Below, piece after piece: positions 36,690-46,156 of a DNA stretch of 49,035 nucleotides (the first letter of the stretch is position 1; each line of letters begins with the position of its first letter). The notes below the pieces were generated by a model, which saw nothing but the letters and a program-made list of their open reading frames with translations, was not told the origin of the DNA and searched no databases. Made by a program: the position numbers and the translations under genes. This DNA is from Fimbriimonas sp. GTDB taxonomy: Bacteria > Armatimonadota > Fimbriimonadia > Fimbriimonadales > Fimbriimonadaceae. Location: positions 1 to 49,035 of the forward strand of contig JAUJNV010000004.1 of NCBI GenBank assembly GCA_030447945.1. The letters run 5' to 3'.

Positions 36690-36736
36690 CGGGTGATGGG
36701 TGAGAGATCCGGATCAGCCATCACCCATCACCCATC
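36681..36736. repeat. hairpin of GATGGGT heptamers between convergent genes
   Basis: Left arm 36681-36703 reads GATGGAT, GACGGGT, GATGGGT, GA; right arm 36721-36736 is TC followed by ACCCATC twice. The paired part 36688-36703/36721-36736 differs at one base. The 17-base loop contains the palindrome GATCCGGATC. It carries the stop codon of the epimerase and ends five bases before the guaB stop. It is the third hairpin in the window with 7-base internal periodicity. Confidence 0.75.
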
Positions 36737-36741
36737 AGAAG

Positions 36742-38218
<1,477 letters not shown>

Positions 38219-38315
38219 ATATGATTATGACAGGGCACTACCCTTTCCGGCATGAGGACCTCAAACCAATGGGACGGCGAACTGCGCGCTTCAATGGATC
38301 GAAGGAGAGTTCACC

Positions 38316-38533
38316 ATGGGCGGATCGAGACGAAAAGGGCGGTCCTTGTGCGTCCTCCTCCTCGCGAGTGGAGGTGGCACATGGTTCTTATGGCGTCGGC
38401 TGGAGAATGGCCGCATCGACTTCCTCCAGCGCTATTCCCGCTACCGTCCGACCGTCGCTCCTGCGCGCGGATGCGCCGACTCGACGTCGTTCGGGCCCGT
38501 GCGTGCGCGGGCTCGCCCTATCCAAACGGCTAG
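38316..38533 (+). CDS. small hypothetical protein, possible signal anchor
   Basis: A ribosome site (AAGGAGAG) precedes an ATG at 38316 that opens MGGSRRKGRSLCVLLLASGGGTWFLWRRL: a basic start, a short hydrophobic segment and a basic flank. The next part, RIDFLQRYSRYRPTV, is followed by low-quality frame; a stop at 38531-38533 is reached after a frame change. At about 72 residues nothing is recognisable. The good ribosome site is the main support. Confidence 0.4.
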
Positions 38534-38543
38534 CACGAACAAA

Positions 38544-38578
38544 CACGGCGGGAGTCCCGGCGGGGACTCCCCGCCGTG
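38544..38578 (-). terminator. rho-independent terminator of the PEP-CTERM gene
   Basis: Arms CACGGCGGGAGTCCC (38544-38558) and GGGGACTCCCCGCCGTG (38562-38578) pair over about 15 bases with one unmatched G, probably an indel. On the minus strand the stem is followed by TTTGTT. It lies 36 bases after the stop of the gene ending at 38614. Confidence 0.7.
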
Positions 38579-38613
38579 GGAGCGGGGGATAGGCTCCTCG
38601 GAAGAGTCTAGGG

Positions 38614-39257
38614 TTAGCTCTTCTTGCTGCGGCGGCGGCGCGCGACGCCGATCAGGCCCAGGCCGAGGGCGGCCATCGTCGCGGGCTCCGGCACCGGGGC
38701 GGCGCTGGCGAAGCCACCCGGGGCTGCTTGAGGTCGATCTGGACGTGCTGCTCAGGTCGACGCTGGTGATCGACTGGTCGAAGTTGGCGATGATGTTGGA
38801 ACCAGTTCTCGCCCTTCTCGCGGAGGTTGAAGGTCTCCGTGTACGATCCGCCGCCGATCAGCTTGTTCACATCGAACGTCACCTGGCCGTTAGCCATAGC
38901 GTCGAGGTTGATGATGAGCGTCTTGAAGGACAGGCTCTTGTCGGTCGGCGCGATCGTCGCGGAAGTCGAACGTGCCGTCGGTCTTCATCACATGAGCTTG
39001 GCCGTTGCCCATCTCGCCGATGAGGTCCTCGCCGGCGTTGTAGAAGTCCACGTTGGTGCTGGTCCGGTTGGTGTGGCCGGTGACGACCGAGCCGAACTCG
39101 ACGGGGCCGTTGAACAGAACGTTCTCATCGTTGATGAAGTTGCCGGGGTTGTCGATGATGTCGATCTCGACGGTCCTGTCGACCTTGTTGGATTGGGCGC
39201 TCGCCATTCCGGCGAAAACGACGAGGGACGCTGCGACTGCGATCTTCGAAAATTCAT
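38614..39257 (-). CDS. PEP-CTERM-sorted exported protein (frameshifted)
   Basis: The signal peptide is FSKIAVAASLVVFAGMASAQ, one base out of frame with the ATG at 39257. The mature part is beta-rich (VDRTVEIDIIDNPGNFINDENVLF, TVTFDVNKLIGGGSY-like pieces), asparagine- and threonine-rich. After further frame changes the C-terminus is VPEPATMAALGLGLIGVARRRRSKKS, a classic PEP-CTERM tail: VPEP, a transmembrane helix, and an Arg cluster. Exosortase would cut it for surface display or export; no exosortase gene is in the window. The ribosome site GGAGAG lies just upstream of the ATG. The stop TAA is at 38614-38616. Function of the mature part is unknown. Confidence 0.8.
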
Positions 39258-39451
39258 GCTGGCTCTCCTGAAATGGTTCTCTGCGGGTCAACCTCCTGCG
39301 TGAACTAGATACATACAGACTTCATGCCATTTGGTCAGCCACCGGGGGATTTAGCAATATTTGCGCGCCAAACCCGGCAACCTTAGCGGGGACTACCTGG
39401 CAACCTTGACGGGCTTCTCCCTGGTATTCCGAACAGGGTAAACCGTTACCC

Positions 39452-40447
39452 ATGCAATATCGGCCTTTGGGGCGGACCGGCGCACAGGTGTCCGTCGCCT
39501 GTCTGGGCACCATGACCTTCGGGTGGGACCCCGACGACTGGGGCTCCACGGAAGAAGAGGCGCAGACGCTCACCGACGCCGCGCTGGACCTCGGAGTCAA
39601 CTTCTTCGACACCGCCGACGTCTACGCGCGCGGACAGAGCGAGAAGATCCTCGGCAAGTCCCTCAAGGGGGCAAACGAGGCCGAGTGGTGCTGGCAAGCA
39701 AATGCCACGGCAAGATGGACGACACCGACCCCAACGCGGGAGGCAACACGTACAAGCACGTCGCCGAGGCCTGCCACGCGTCGCTCAAGCGGCTGAAGAC
39801 GGACTACCTGGACTCTACCAGATCCACCGCCCTCAGCCGGCCGTTCCGATCGACGAGACCTTGCGCGCCCTCGACGACTTCGGCGCGCGGGCAGAATCGC
39901 CGGCTGCTCCACATTCGCCGGTTGGCAAGCGTGCGAGGCGCACTACGTCGCGCGCGAGATGGGAGCGGCGGGATTCGTGTCCGAACAGCCACCCTACAAC
40001 CTTCTCGACCGCCGGGTCGAACGGGAGCTGCTTCCTTTCTGCCGCACGTACGGTTGGGCCGTGATCCCATGGTCGCCCCTCGCGGGCGGCATGCTCAGCG
40101 GCAAGTACCTCGACGGCCCGGCCTCGGGCGCGCGATACTCCAAGAGCGACCCCGGGGGGCGGCTGAAGGGCCTTCCCCGCCCCCGTCTCCTCCGCCTGAA
40201 GAAGCTCGCCGAGCGGCACGGGATGAGCCTCGCTACCCTTAGCCTGGCGTGGGTCGCTTCCCAGCCTGGAGTCACCAGCCCCATCATCGGCGCCCGCTCC
40301 GAGGAGCAGCTCCGCGAGTCCGTCGGCGCGTGCGGAATGACGCTCGCGCCGAAGGTCTTGGAGCAGGTCGACGAGATATTCGAGCCGGGCTCGTGGCACA
40401 TCGACTATTACAAGGCGGAGTTCGGGCCGAACGAACGGCCCCGCTGA
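39452..40447 (+). CDS. aldo/keto reductase (frameshifted)
   Basis: NADPH-dependent (beta/alpha)8 oxidoreductase. Blocks over several frames: MQYRPLGRTGAQVSVACLGTMTFG, NFFDTADVYARGQSEKILG (catalytic Asp and Tyr), VLASKCHGKM (catalytic Lys), LDLYQIHRPQP (catalytic His), AGRIAGCSTFAGWQ, EQPPYNLLDR, VIPWSPLAGGMLSGKY and GARSEEQLRESVGA (adenosine-phosphate binding). About 330 residues, as in the YajO/Gpr/AKR11-13 group. Four frame changes fall between 39690 and 39930; the rest is clean. The physiological substrate is not shown; aldehydes or ketones of sugars are usual. Confidence 0.85.
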
Positions 40448-40502
40448 GGCCGGAACAAAGCGCAAACTGGTGCGATCTCTTAACGGTCCCTTAACTTGAG
40501 AG

Positions 40503-41207
40503 ATGAAGATGCGTCCGCTGGTTGCCGAATTCGTGGGCACGCTGGGACTGGTGTACACGGCCACCATCTCCAGCGCCCTCCTCACGACGCGCGGTCCGGA
40601 GCTGGCGGCGCTGGGGCTGGCGGAAGGGCTCGTGCTCGCCGCCCTCGCCACCGCCCTCTCCCCCTCCAGCGGCGCGTACTTCAACCCCGCGGTCACCTTT
40701 GGAATGGCGCTCACGCGCCGGATCGATCTTAAGACGACGGTGGCCTACATCGTCACGCAGCTTCTGGCGGCCCTTGCCGCCGCGGCGCTGGCGCGGGCCT
40801 CCTTGCCGTCGGATCGTCCCGATGCGGCCGCGGAGGGTACGCCCGAGCTGATGCAGGGCCTGTCGCTGGGCCAAGGGATCCTCGTTGAAGCCCTCCTGAC
40901 GTTCTTCTTCGTCCTCGTGATCTTCGGGACGGCCGCCGACAAACGCACTCCGAAAATGGGCGCTCTCTTCGTGGGGCTCGTGCTCGCCGCCGCCGTCTTC
41001 GCGGGCGGACCCATCACCGGCGCCGCGGTCAACCCGGCGCGGTGGTTCGGGCCGGCGGTGCTGTCGGGCCACACCGCGAACGCCTTGGTTTGGATCGTGG
41101 GTCCTATGGTGGGCGCGGCGCTGGCGGCTCTCCTGTACACGTCCGTGCTGGAAGAGCCTGAATCGCGTGCGCACGAGGAAGACAAGGTGAAAAAGGCGCA
41201 AGTTTAG
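40503..41207 (+). CDS. MIP-family channel (aquaporin/glycerol facilitator), copy 1
   Basis: Six-helix membrane channel of 234 residues. The two half-helix signatures are FNPAVTF (first NPA) and AAVNPARWFGPA (second NPA), preceded by GGPITGA as in GlpF-type GPLTG. The residue after the second NPAR is Trp, not the Asp typical of glycerol channels, so water versus small solute selectivity cannot be set. The ATG at 40503 follows GAGAG. A second channel gene of identical length starts 41 bases downstream; both were probably made by tandem duplication and are co-transcribed. The frame is intact. Confidence 0.9.
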   Translation: MKMRPLVAEFVGTLGLVYTATISSALLTTRGPELAALGLAEGLVLAALATALSPSSGAYFNPAVTFGMALTRRIDLKTTVAYIVTQLLAALAAAALARASLPSDRPDAAAEGTPELMQGLSLGQGILVEALLTFFFVLVIFGTAADKRTPKMGALFVGLVLAAAVFAGGPITGAAVNPARWFGPAVLSGHTANALVWIVGPMVGAALAALLYTSVLEEPESRAHEEDKVKKAQV

Positions 41208-41248
41208 CCGCCGGCGTCCGAAGCCCTCGCAAAATCGTCACTATTACG

Positions 41249-41953
41249 ATGAAGCCCCGCGCCCTGATCGCCGAGTTTATCGGCACCTTCGCCCTCATCT
41301 ATGTTGGCGTCCTCTCCATCCACCACCTGGGAGGGGCGCCGGCGGGCCTGATCGGCATTGCCCTCGCCCACGGATTGGTGATCGCCTGCTTCGCGTCGGC
41401 GACGGACGCAACCAGCGGCGGGCACCTGAATCCGGCCGTCACCTTTGCGTTCCTCCTGGTCCGCCGCATCAGTCCCGGAGCCGCCCTGGGTTACATCCTG
41501 GCGCAATGTGCGGGCGCATTTGCCGCCGCGTTCGCGGCCATGGTTTGCGTGCCGGGAAGTCCTGTCGAGATGATTCGCAAAGGAACGCCTGCACTCGGAG
41601 ACGGGATTTCGCTGGGGCAAGGGATCTTGATGGAGGCGATCACCACCTTCTTCCTCGTCTTCGTCATCTTCGGCACCGCCGTCGATCGCCGCGGGCCGAA
41701 GATGGGCGCGCTCTTCATCGGCCTTACCGTCACCCTCTGCATCTTTGCCATCGGCCCCTTCACCGGCGCCGCGCTGAACCCCGCCCGCTGGTTTGGGCCG
41801 GCGCTCGCCGGCGGCAAGTGGGACGGCAGCCTCGCCTACATCGCCGGGCCCCTGATCGGAGGCACGATCGCCGCCTTCGTCTATGCGGTGATGCTCCTAG
41901 ACAAGGAGCCCCTCGCACCCGACGCACCGGTGCGAGTCGATCCGGAGGGCTAG
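41249..41953 (+). CDS. MIP-family channel (aquaporin/glycerol facilitator), copy 2
   Basis: Paralog of the preceding gene with the same 234-residue length. It shares the blocks 'SLGQGIL-EA-TTFF-VFVIFGTA-D-R-PKMGALF-GL' and both NPA signatures (LNPAVTF, AALNPARWFGPA). Copy 2 has GGHLNPAV where copy 1 has GAYFNPAV, closer to AqpZ-type filters, so the two may differ in selectivity. The C-terminal tail is short and acidic. It ends 19 bases before a strong terminator hairpin. The frame is intact. Confidence 0.9.
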   Translation: MKPRALIAEFIGTFALIYVGVLSIHHLGGAPAGLIGIALAHGLVIACFASATDATSGGHLNPAVTFAFLLVRRISPGAALGYILAQCAGAFAAAFAAMVCVPGSPVEMIRKGTPALGDGISLGQGILMEAITTFFLVFVIFGTAVDRRGPKMGALFIGLTVTLCIFAIGPFTGAALNPARWFGPALAGGKWDGSLAYIAGPLIGGTIAAFVYAVMLLDKEPLAPDAPVRVDPEG

Positions 41954-41972
41954 GCTCACGAACTCCCGCCTC

Positions 41973-42010
41973 AGAGAAGGGGCCCGGGTTCTTGCCCAGG
42001 CCCCTTCTCT
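41973..42010. terminator. bidirectional terminator between aquaporin and prepilin genes
   Basis: Perfect 12-base arms AGAGAAGGGGCC (41973-41984) and GGCCCCTTCTCT (41999-42010) around a 14-base loop. It lies between the stops of two convergent genes. The pyrimidine-rich TTCTCTTCCC follows on the plus strand. Confidence 0.8.
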
Positions 42011-42031
42011 TCCCGCCGTTGCCCGGTGCCT

Positions 42032-42966
42032 TTAGCGCACCGGCTGGCCGTTCTGGTCGAGGATGGGCTTGCTGCCCATCGAGTACATCGTCTTGCCCCA
42101 GAGGTAGCGGTCGGGGCTGAGGATGGCATCCGGCTTGCAAGAACTTCGCGTGGCCGTCGGCGAAGGCGAAGTTGGTGCCATCGTTGAACCGGGTGGGCTC
42201 CATGTACTTGATGTGGGGCAGCGCCGACGAGTCGGCGAGGGTCTTGCAGTCCTCCCACGCGGCTTTGGCAATGGCCGGAGTCACCGCGTACACCGCGGCG
42301 TCGTCCGCGTCGTCCGCGTTGTCGCCGCCCACTTACCGCCCGTCGCCGTCTTCATCACGCCGTTGACCGGACGGTGCGACTTGTTCTTGTAGCCCGTCGT
42401 GGTTTGGCCCTGGGAGGTGTCGTTCACACACCGATGGTGTTGGAGAACGAGGTGACGAGGATGGTGTTGGCAACCTCGTGCCGACGGCGGTCGCGCTCAC
42501 CACGTTCGCGGGGTCCGTGCTCTTGCGCTTGCGGGGCATGAGGGCGGCGTTGACCGTGTAGGAGAGCTTGGGCACCCTGAGCATCGCACGGCGCGGGGTT
42601 GCCCGGGATACCGTGGTCGGAGATGTTCACGCACGGCTTGTTGGTGGGGGTCGAGCCCGCCGGAGGGGTCGCCCGGCGACGAACATCTGGGCGTTCTTGA
42701 TGTACGGGTAGTGGGTGCTCGACCAGTGGACGTAGCCGTTGACGTCGCCGGCGTCGTCCTTGTAGTAGTAGGCCTGGCCGTACACGTCGTCGGTGTCGCC
42801 GATGTAAAGCTGGGTGCCCGTGCCCATCTGCTTCATATTCGACAGGTCCTGCGTCTTCTTCGCCGCGTTCTTCGCCTGGGCGAAGACCGAAGAGAATGGC
42901 CGCCAGGATCGCGATGATCGCGATCACGACCAACAACTCGATCATGGTAAATGCTTTACGGTTCAT
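42032..42966 (-). CDS. DUF1559-type prepilin / pseudopilin (frameshifted)
   Basis: Starts MNRKAFTMIELLVVIAIIAILAAILF: a short basic leader, then a class III prepilin helix with Glu at position +5 after the processing site (KAF|TMIE in the usual F/M-T-L-I-E context). Later parts in other frames are FAQAKNAAKKTQDLSNMKQMGTGTQLYIGDTDDVYG, HWSSTHYPYIKNAQMF, PNTILVTSFSNTIG-like and the family end HIKYMEPTRFNDGTNFAFADGHAKFL with the 'DG-H' motif, then LSPDRYLWGKTMYSMGSKPILDQNGQPVR. The ribosome site GAGAGGAG lies before the ATG. Such proteins are abundant in Armatimonadota and Planctomycetota and depend on a GspE/PilB-type ATPase like the one at 10305. Confidence 0.85.
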
Positions 42967-43036
42967 AGGCTCCTCTCAGGGGCGCGGTGCCACCTATGAG
43001 AAGTGTGCGGCGGCGGCTTGGCGGCTTGGCCGTCCC

Positions 43037-43086
43037 TTAACAGAAGGTTCACGGCGCGTTAATGGGGGCTTCAACCGCGCCTTAAT
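43037..43086. promoter_or_regulatory. five TTMAY repeats with 11-base period, Pho-box-like
   Basis: TTAAC 43037, TTCAC 43048, TTAAT 43059, TTCAA 43070 and TTAAT 43082 are spaced 11, 11, 11 and 12 bases. Direct repeats of TTAACA-like units every 11 bases are the binding pattern of PhoP (Bacillus) and SphR (cyanobacteria). The array lies in the 297-base gap between the divergent prepilin gene and the gene at 43264; the rest of the gap shows nothing else I can name. Confidence 0.5.
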
Positions 43087-43263
43087 GAGCCCAGACAGGG
43101 GACCGCCAGCGACCAGCTCCCGTGGGGAACGCTACCTTGGCCCTAAAAGCCATCTCCCAAGTTGCTCGACGCCAAACCTTGAAACGACCACGGCACCGGA
43201 TGCGACCTCCACCGGATCATCGGACGGGCTCGTAACTTTCCGCCGAAATTGCGTCCCAGGGAC

Positions 43264-43740
43264 ATGAGGCTCTTGACGGCACTGTTGGTAACCGGTCTCG
43301 GCACCCGGCCGGGAGCGTCCGCCCAGATCGACCTGGACACGCTCACGAACGCGACGCGCCCGGTGAAGATTCCGTTCGCCACGCCGACCCCTGGATGATC
43401 AAGGCGCTTCTGAAGGCACCGAGGTGCTATCCCCGGAGCTCAGCACCATCTGGGGCATCCGCGGCTCGGGCTTCGGCGGAGGCGGCCAGTCCGGCATCGG
43501 CGGCGGGCCCGGCGGGGCCGGGGTGGAGCCGGTGCGGGCGCCGGGCAGGCCGGCGGCGGCCGCGACCAGGCGGCCAGACCGGACCGGGCTCTGGTGCAGG
43601 CGGGCCCGGCTCTCGGTGCGGGGGGGAGCGGGACAGCAGGGGCGTTCCCTACTGCCGCCCGAGCCGGCTGATCGTCAATCCGACGAACAACAGCCTCGGT
43701 TCATCCCGGCACCGCAGGGGTCGGCGGCCGCTAGCCGGGT
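43264..43740 (+). CDS. exported protein, possible secretin-type short domain (frameshifted)
   Basis: Opens MRLLTALLVTGLGTRPGASAQIDLDTLTNATRPVKIPFATPTP, a signal peptide and a short mature start. After frame changes come DPWMIKALLEGTEVLSPELSTIWG and a long Gly/Pro/Ala-rich linker. The segment SRLIVNPTNNSLGS near 43665-43715 resembles the 'xxNSLLV' edge of secretin N-domains. The end near 43740 is uncertain. It lies on the opposite strand to the RRM gene, convergent with it across a terminator. A link to the prepilin gene upstream is suggested only by proximity. Confidence 0.4.
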
Positions 43741-43751
43741 CAGGCGAACGC

Positions 43752-43788
43752 AAGAAGGGCCGGGGCGGATGATCCGCCCCCTTCTCTT
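43752..43788. terminator. hairpin terminator between convergent genes
   Basis: GGGGCGGAT (43762-43770) and ATCCGCCCC (43772-43780) pair, with flanking AAGAAGGG and CCTTCTCTT adding further pairs. It lies between the end of the exported-protein gene and the end of the RRM gene, so it could serve both. Confidence 0.7.
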
Positions 43789-43804
43789 CGTCTAACCGGC
43801 TCGC

Positions 43805-44171
43805 TTAGTAGCGACCGCGACCGCCGCCGCCACCGCCGGAACGGCCACCGCCGCCTCCGCCGTAGCTGCCGCCACCGCCGCCGTAGCCACCACCGCCGCC
43901 GCCACCGGAGCGACCGCCGCCGCCACCGCCGCCGCCGCCGCTACCGCGGGGAGTGGCCTCGTTGACGGTGAGGGTGCGTCCGTCCATCTGCGCGCGCTCT
44001 TGTCGGCCACGGCCGCCTCAAGCTGGTCGGCGTCGATGTCGGCGAATCCGAAGCCACGGCCCTCGATGATGCGGGGGTTCGTAGCGCCGTACTGCTGGAA
44101 GAAAGCGGCGAGTGCCTGCTCGTCGGTCGAATAGGGCAGGTTGCCCACGTGAAGTGTCTTCGTTGCGGCAT
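43805..44171 (-). CDS. RRM RNA-binding protein with glycine-rich tail (frameshifted)
   Basis: Small single-RRM protein of the bacterial cold-shock/Rbp type. RNP2 is LHVGNLPYS and RNP1 is GRGFGFADI; ALAAFFQQYGA and the C-terminal MDGRTLTVNEA complete the RRM. A tail of about 40 residues is almost only Gly with a few Arg, Ser and Tyr (RSGGGGGGGYGGGG). One frame change lies just after the ATG at 44171 and one at ARQMDGR. The ribosome site TAAGGAGG is perfect, and a TATAAT sits 130 bases upstream, giving a long leader, as is usual for cold-inducible RNA-binding protein genes. Confidence 0.85.
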
Positions 44172-44300
44172 GGGGCGCCTCCTTAGCGGGGTCTGCCCGC
44201 GTGATGTTCCGGTTTCCCGTCTGGATCTCGTGCTTGGGTCAAACCGGCCGGAGGCGAAGTCTGAAGGCCCGAAGAGGCAAACTCGAAGCTGGACTTTTCT

Positions 44301-44306
44301 ATTATA
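44301..44306 (-). promoter_or_regulatory. TATAAT -10 element of the RRM gene
   Basis: The minus strand has a perfect TATAAT at 44306-44301. The -35 region about 17 bases before it (GACGCTTTTGCC) is weak. Transcription from here would leave a leader of roughly 120 bases before the ATG at 44171, ending in TAAGGAGG. Confidence 0.55.
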
Positions 44307-44340
44307 CCCCGGAAAAGGCAAAAGCGTCGCCTCGGCTCTA

Positions 44341-44944
44341 GATTCGGGAAGCGCCTCGCGTAGTCGTTCCAGATCCGTTCGCCGTGTTCGAGGGCGTAGG
44401 CGTCCGCGTACGACTCCGTGATGCCCCGGCCGCGCCGCGAGCGTGTGTTCATACGCTCATGGTGATGACCGAGCTCATGCAGGAAGGTGCTCCAGGAGCA
44501 GACAGCTCCGTGCCGTGTCGGGGTGAAGCGCAGGAGCCACTCGTCCCCTTCGCGCTCGAATGGCACGTCCAGGCGCTCGATCGCCGCTTGCGGTCCATGA
44601 TCGTTCTCCCACCGGACGTGCATCTCGAGCGGCCACGCCCGCAGTCGGATAAATCCGTTCTCCGGTGTAGCCGTACGAGTAGGTCCCGAACGTGTAGGGA
44701 CTGCCCGGCGCGAGGATTACCGCGTCGAGACCTTTGGAGATCTCTTCCCAATCCGGCAGGATCGCGATGAACTCCTTCAGATCTGGTGCTCACCACGTGC
44801 CGGAATCCGGGCCCCGGCTTCTTGCGCTCGAATCGCAGCGAGAGCTGCGGCTCGACGTAGTAGTCGTCCGTCGCCCCAGTGGTTCTTCTTCTGCACCTTC
44901 CCGTCGATCACGCGGGGGTTTGTCTTGCGTGACTGGGGATGCAT
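44341..44944 (-). CDS. HELGH-motif putative metallopeptidase (frameshifted)
   Basis: Starts MHPQSRKTNPRVIDGKVQKKNHWGDD. Further pieces in other frames are YYVEPQLSLRFERKKPGPGFRHVV, DLKEFIAILPDWEEISKGLDAVILAPGS, YGYTGERIYP, LEMHVRWENDHGPQAAIERLDVPFEREGDEWLLRFTP and FLHELGHHHERMNTR, then ESYADAYALEHGERIWNDYARRFP. HELGHHHER gives the two zinc His and catalytic Glu of a HExxH site; the third ligand may be the Glu in ESYAD, as in gluzincins. About 200 residues with no signal peptide. The stop is lost; the reading frame should end near the TAG at 44341, upstream of the RRM promoter. The substrate is unknown. Confidence 0.55.
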
Positions 44945-44980
44945 GATGCACTTACGCTCAGCTGAGCCTGGGTGCCTAAG

Positions 44981-45126
44981 GAAGCACCTTTGGAGTGCGG
45001 CGACCGGCTGCTGCTTTTCCTAGCGCGGCCCGGCGCGCGTTCTCCAGACGAGAAACCGTGGGAGAAAGACGGCATCGGGCCGCCTCCATGAGAAAACGGC
45101 GCGAGGTCGCCGCACTCCCAAAAAGG
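44981..45126. repeat. 146-base element with terminal inverted repeats
   Basis: The outer arms GGAGTGCGGCGACC (about 44992-45005, preceded by CACCTTT) and GGTCGCCGCACTCC (45105-45118, followed by CAAAAAGG) are perfect inverted repeats of 14 bases, and about 20 with the flanks. Inside are further short palindromes (GCGCGGCCCGGCGCGCG region). There is no open frame. It fills the gap between the HELGH protein gene and the DUF1206 gene. It could be a MITE-like element or a dispersed structural repeat. Confidence 0.65.
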
Positions 45127-45161
45127 TCTGTAGGAAAACGCTGGCATCCCCTCCGAGTCCT

Positions 45162-45999
45162 CTAAGCTGAAGTCATCTTTCGATAGCGCGCCTCGAAGAT
45201 CTGGTACGCGCCGTAGGCAATGAGGCCGAAGGCGACGAGGCCAAGGAGCCAGGGGCCGTAGGGGGCGGCGGCGAGGGCGTTGAGGGCTTCATCCGAGGGC
45301 CCCCCGCCTTCTTTGGGTCGGCGCGCAGGGCGGCGTTGACGAGGAAGCCGCCGATCAGGCCGAACACGATGCCGCGCGCGGCGATGCCGAGGCGGCCGGC
45401 GGTCACGACGAGCCGCGTCTCTGCCCCTCGTTCGTCTCGCCCAGTTTGAGGTTGTCCTTGAACGCCTTGGCAGCGTTCACCAATTGCACGATGCCGACGG
45501 CGATGACCAGGAGGCCGATGGCACCCCCGCAAGTCGGCCGAGCGCGCTGTGCAGCGGGCCAGTGGTCCAGTTCTCCCTTTGTCCCGAGGCTCGGTCGCCG
45601 AAGGCCGCGCCGACCGCCAAGACGCCAAGCGCGCCGTACGCTAGGCCCGAGAGGAGATAGCCGATCCGCTTGATCGCGCCCTTGTCCTCCGGGTCGAAGA
45701 TGGCGGCCAGGAAGCGCCCACAGGGCGTAGCCGAAGAGCCCAATCCCGATCGCGATGAGGAGCGGCACCCCATACGACTGCTCGGCGATCCGGTCGATGC
45801 GCGCCGCTTCGTCCGTCGTGCTCCCGCCAGGCCCCACGGCGGACAGCAGCGCGAGGACCCCGATCAGCCCATAAACGATCCCCTTCGCGGCAAACCCCAC
45901 CCGCGCCACCGGCTCGATCCAAGGCGCCGCCTGCCGCGCCGCCGACTCGGCCTCCGCCGCCGCCCCATCCACCGCCTTTCCTACCGCTGAGTCTGCCAT
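45162..45999 (-). CDS. DUF1206-family membrane protein (frameshifted)
   Basis: Inner-membrane protein of about 279 residues, the family length. DUF1206 consists of three similar two-helix units, each opening 'G-(F/I)-AA(K/R)GIV(Y/F)GLIG'. They are seen as VGFAAKGIVYGLIGVLALLSAVG (about 45890), the middle unit YLLSGLAYGALGVLAVGAAF in another frame (about 45640), and LGIAARGIVFGLIGGFLVNAAL (about 45380). The end GAYQIFEARYRKMTSA stops at 45162. The ATG at 45999 (MADSAVGKAV) was chosen because the family starts a short way before the first unit. No function is established for this family. Confidence 0.8.
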
Positions 46000-46143
46000 G
46001 CCGGACTTTGGACTGCCGGCCAGTTCAGCAAGTTTCGCAAGTCGAGAAACCCCTTCGTGCGCACGCATGGCTCTACACTCAGGTTCGTACGGGCTATGGC
46101 CTCCCTGACGGGCGGTCCCACATCTCCAGCACATGGCCCAATG

Positions 46144-46149
46144 TATAGT
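46144..46149 (+). promoter_or_regulatory. -10 hexamer 7 bases before the HNH nuclease start
   Basis: TATAGT is followed by seven bases (ggctttt) and the ATG at 46157. No ribosome site is present, so a leaderless mRNA is likely, and this favours 46157 over the in-frame ATG at 46133, which lies upstream of the hexamer. No -35 consensus is evident. Confidence 0.5.
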
Positions 46150-46156
46150 GGCTTTT

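Noticed and set aside
43805..43950. GGC/CCG trinucleotide repeat that looks like a microsatellite
   Set aside because: It encodes the glycine-rich tail of the RRM protein, a known feature of that family.
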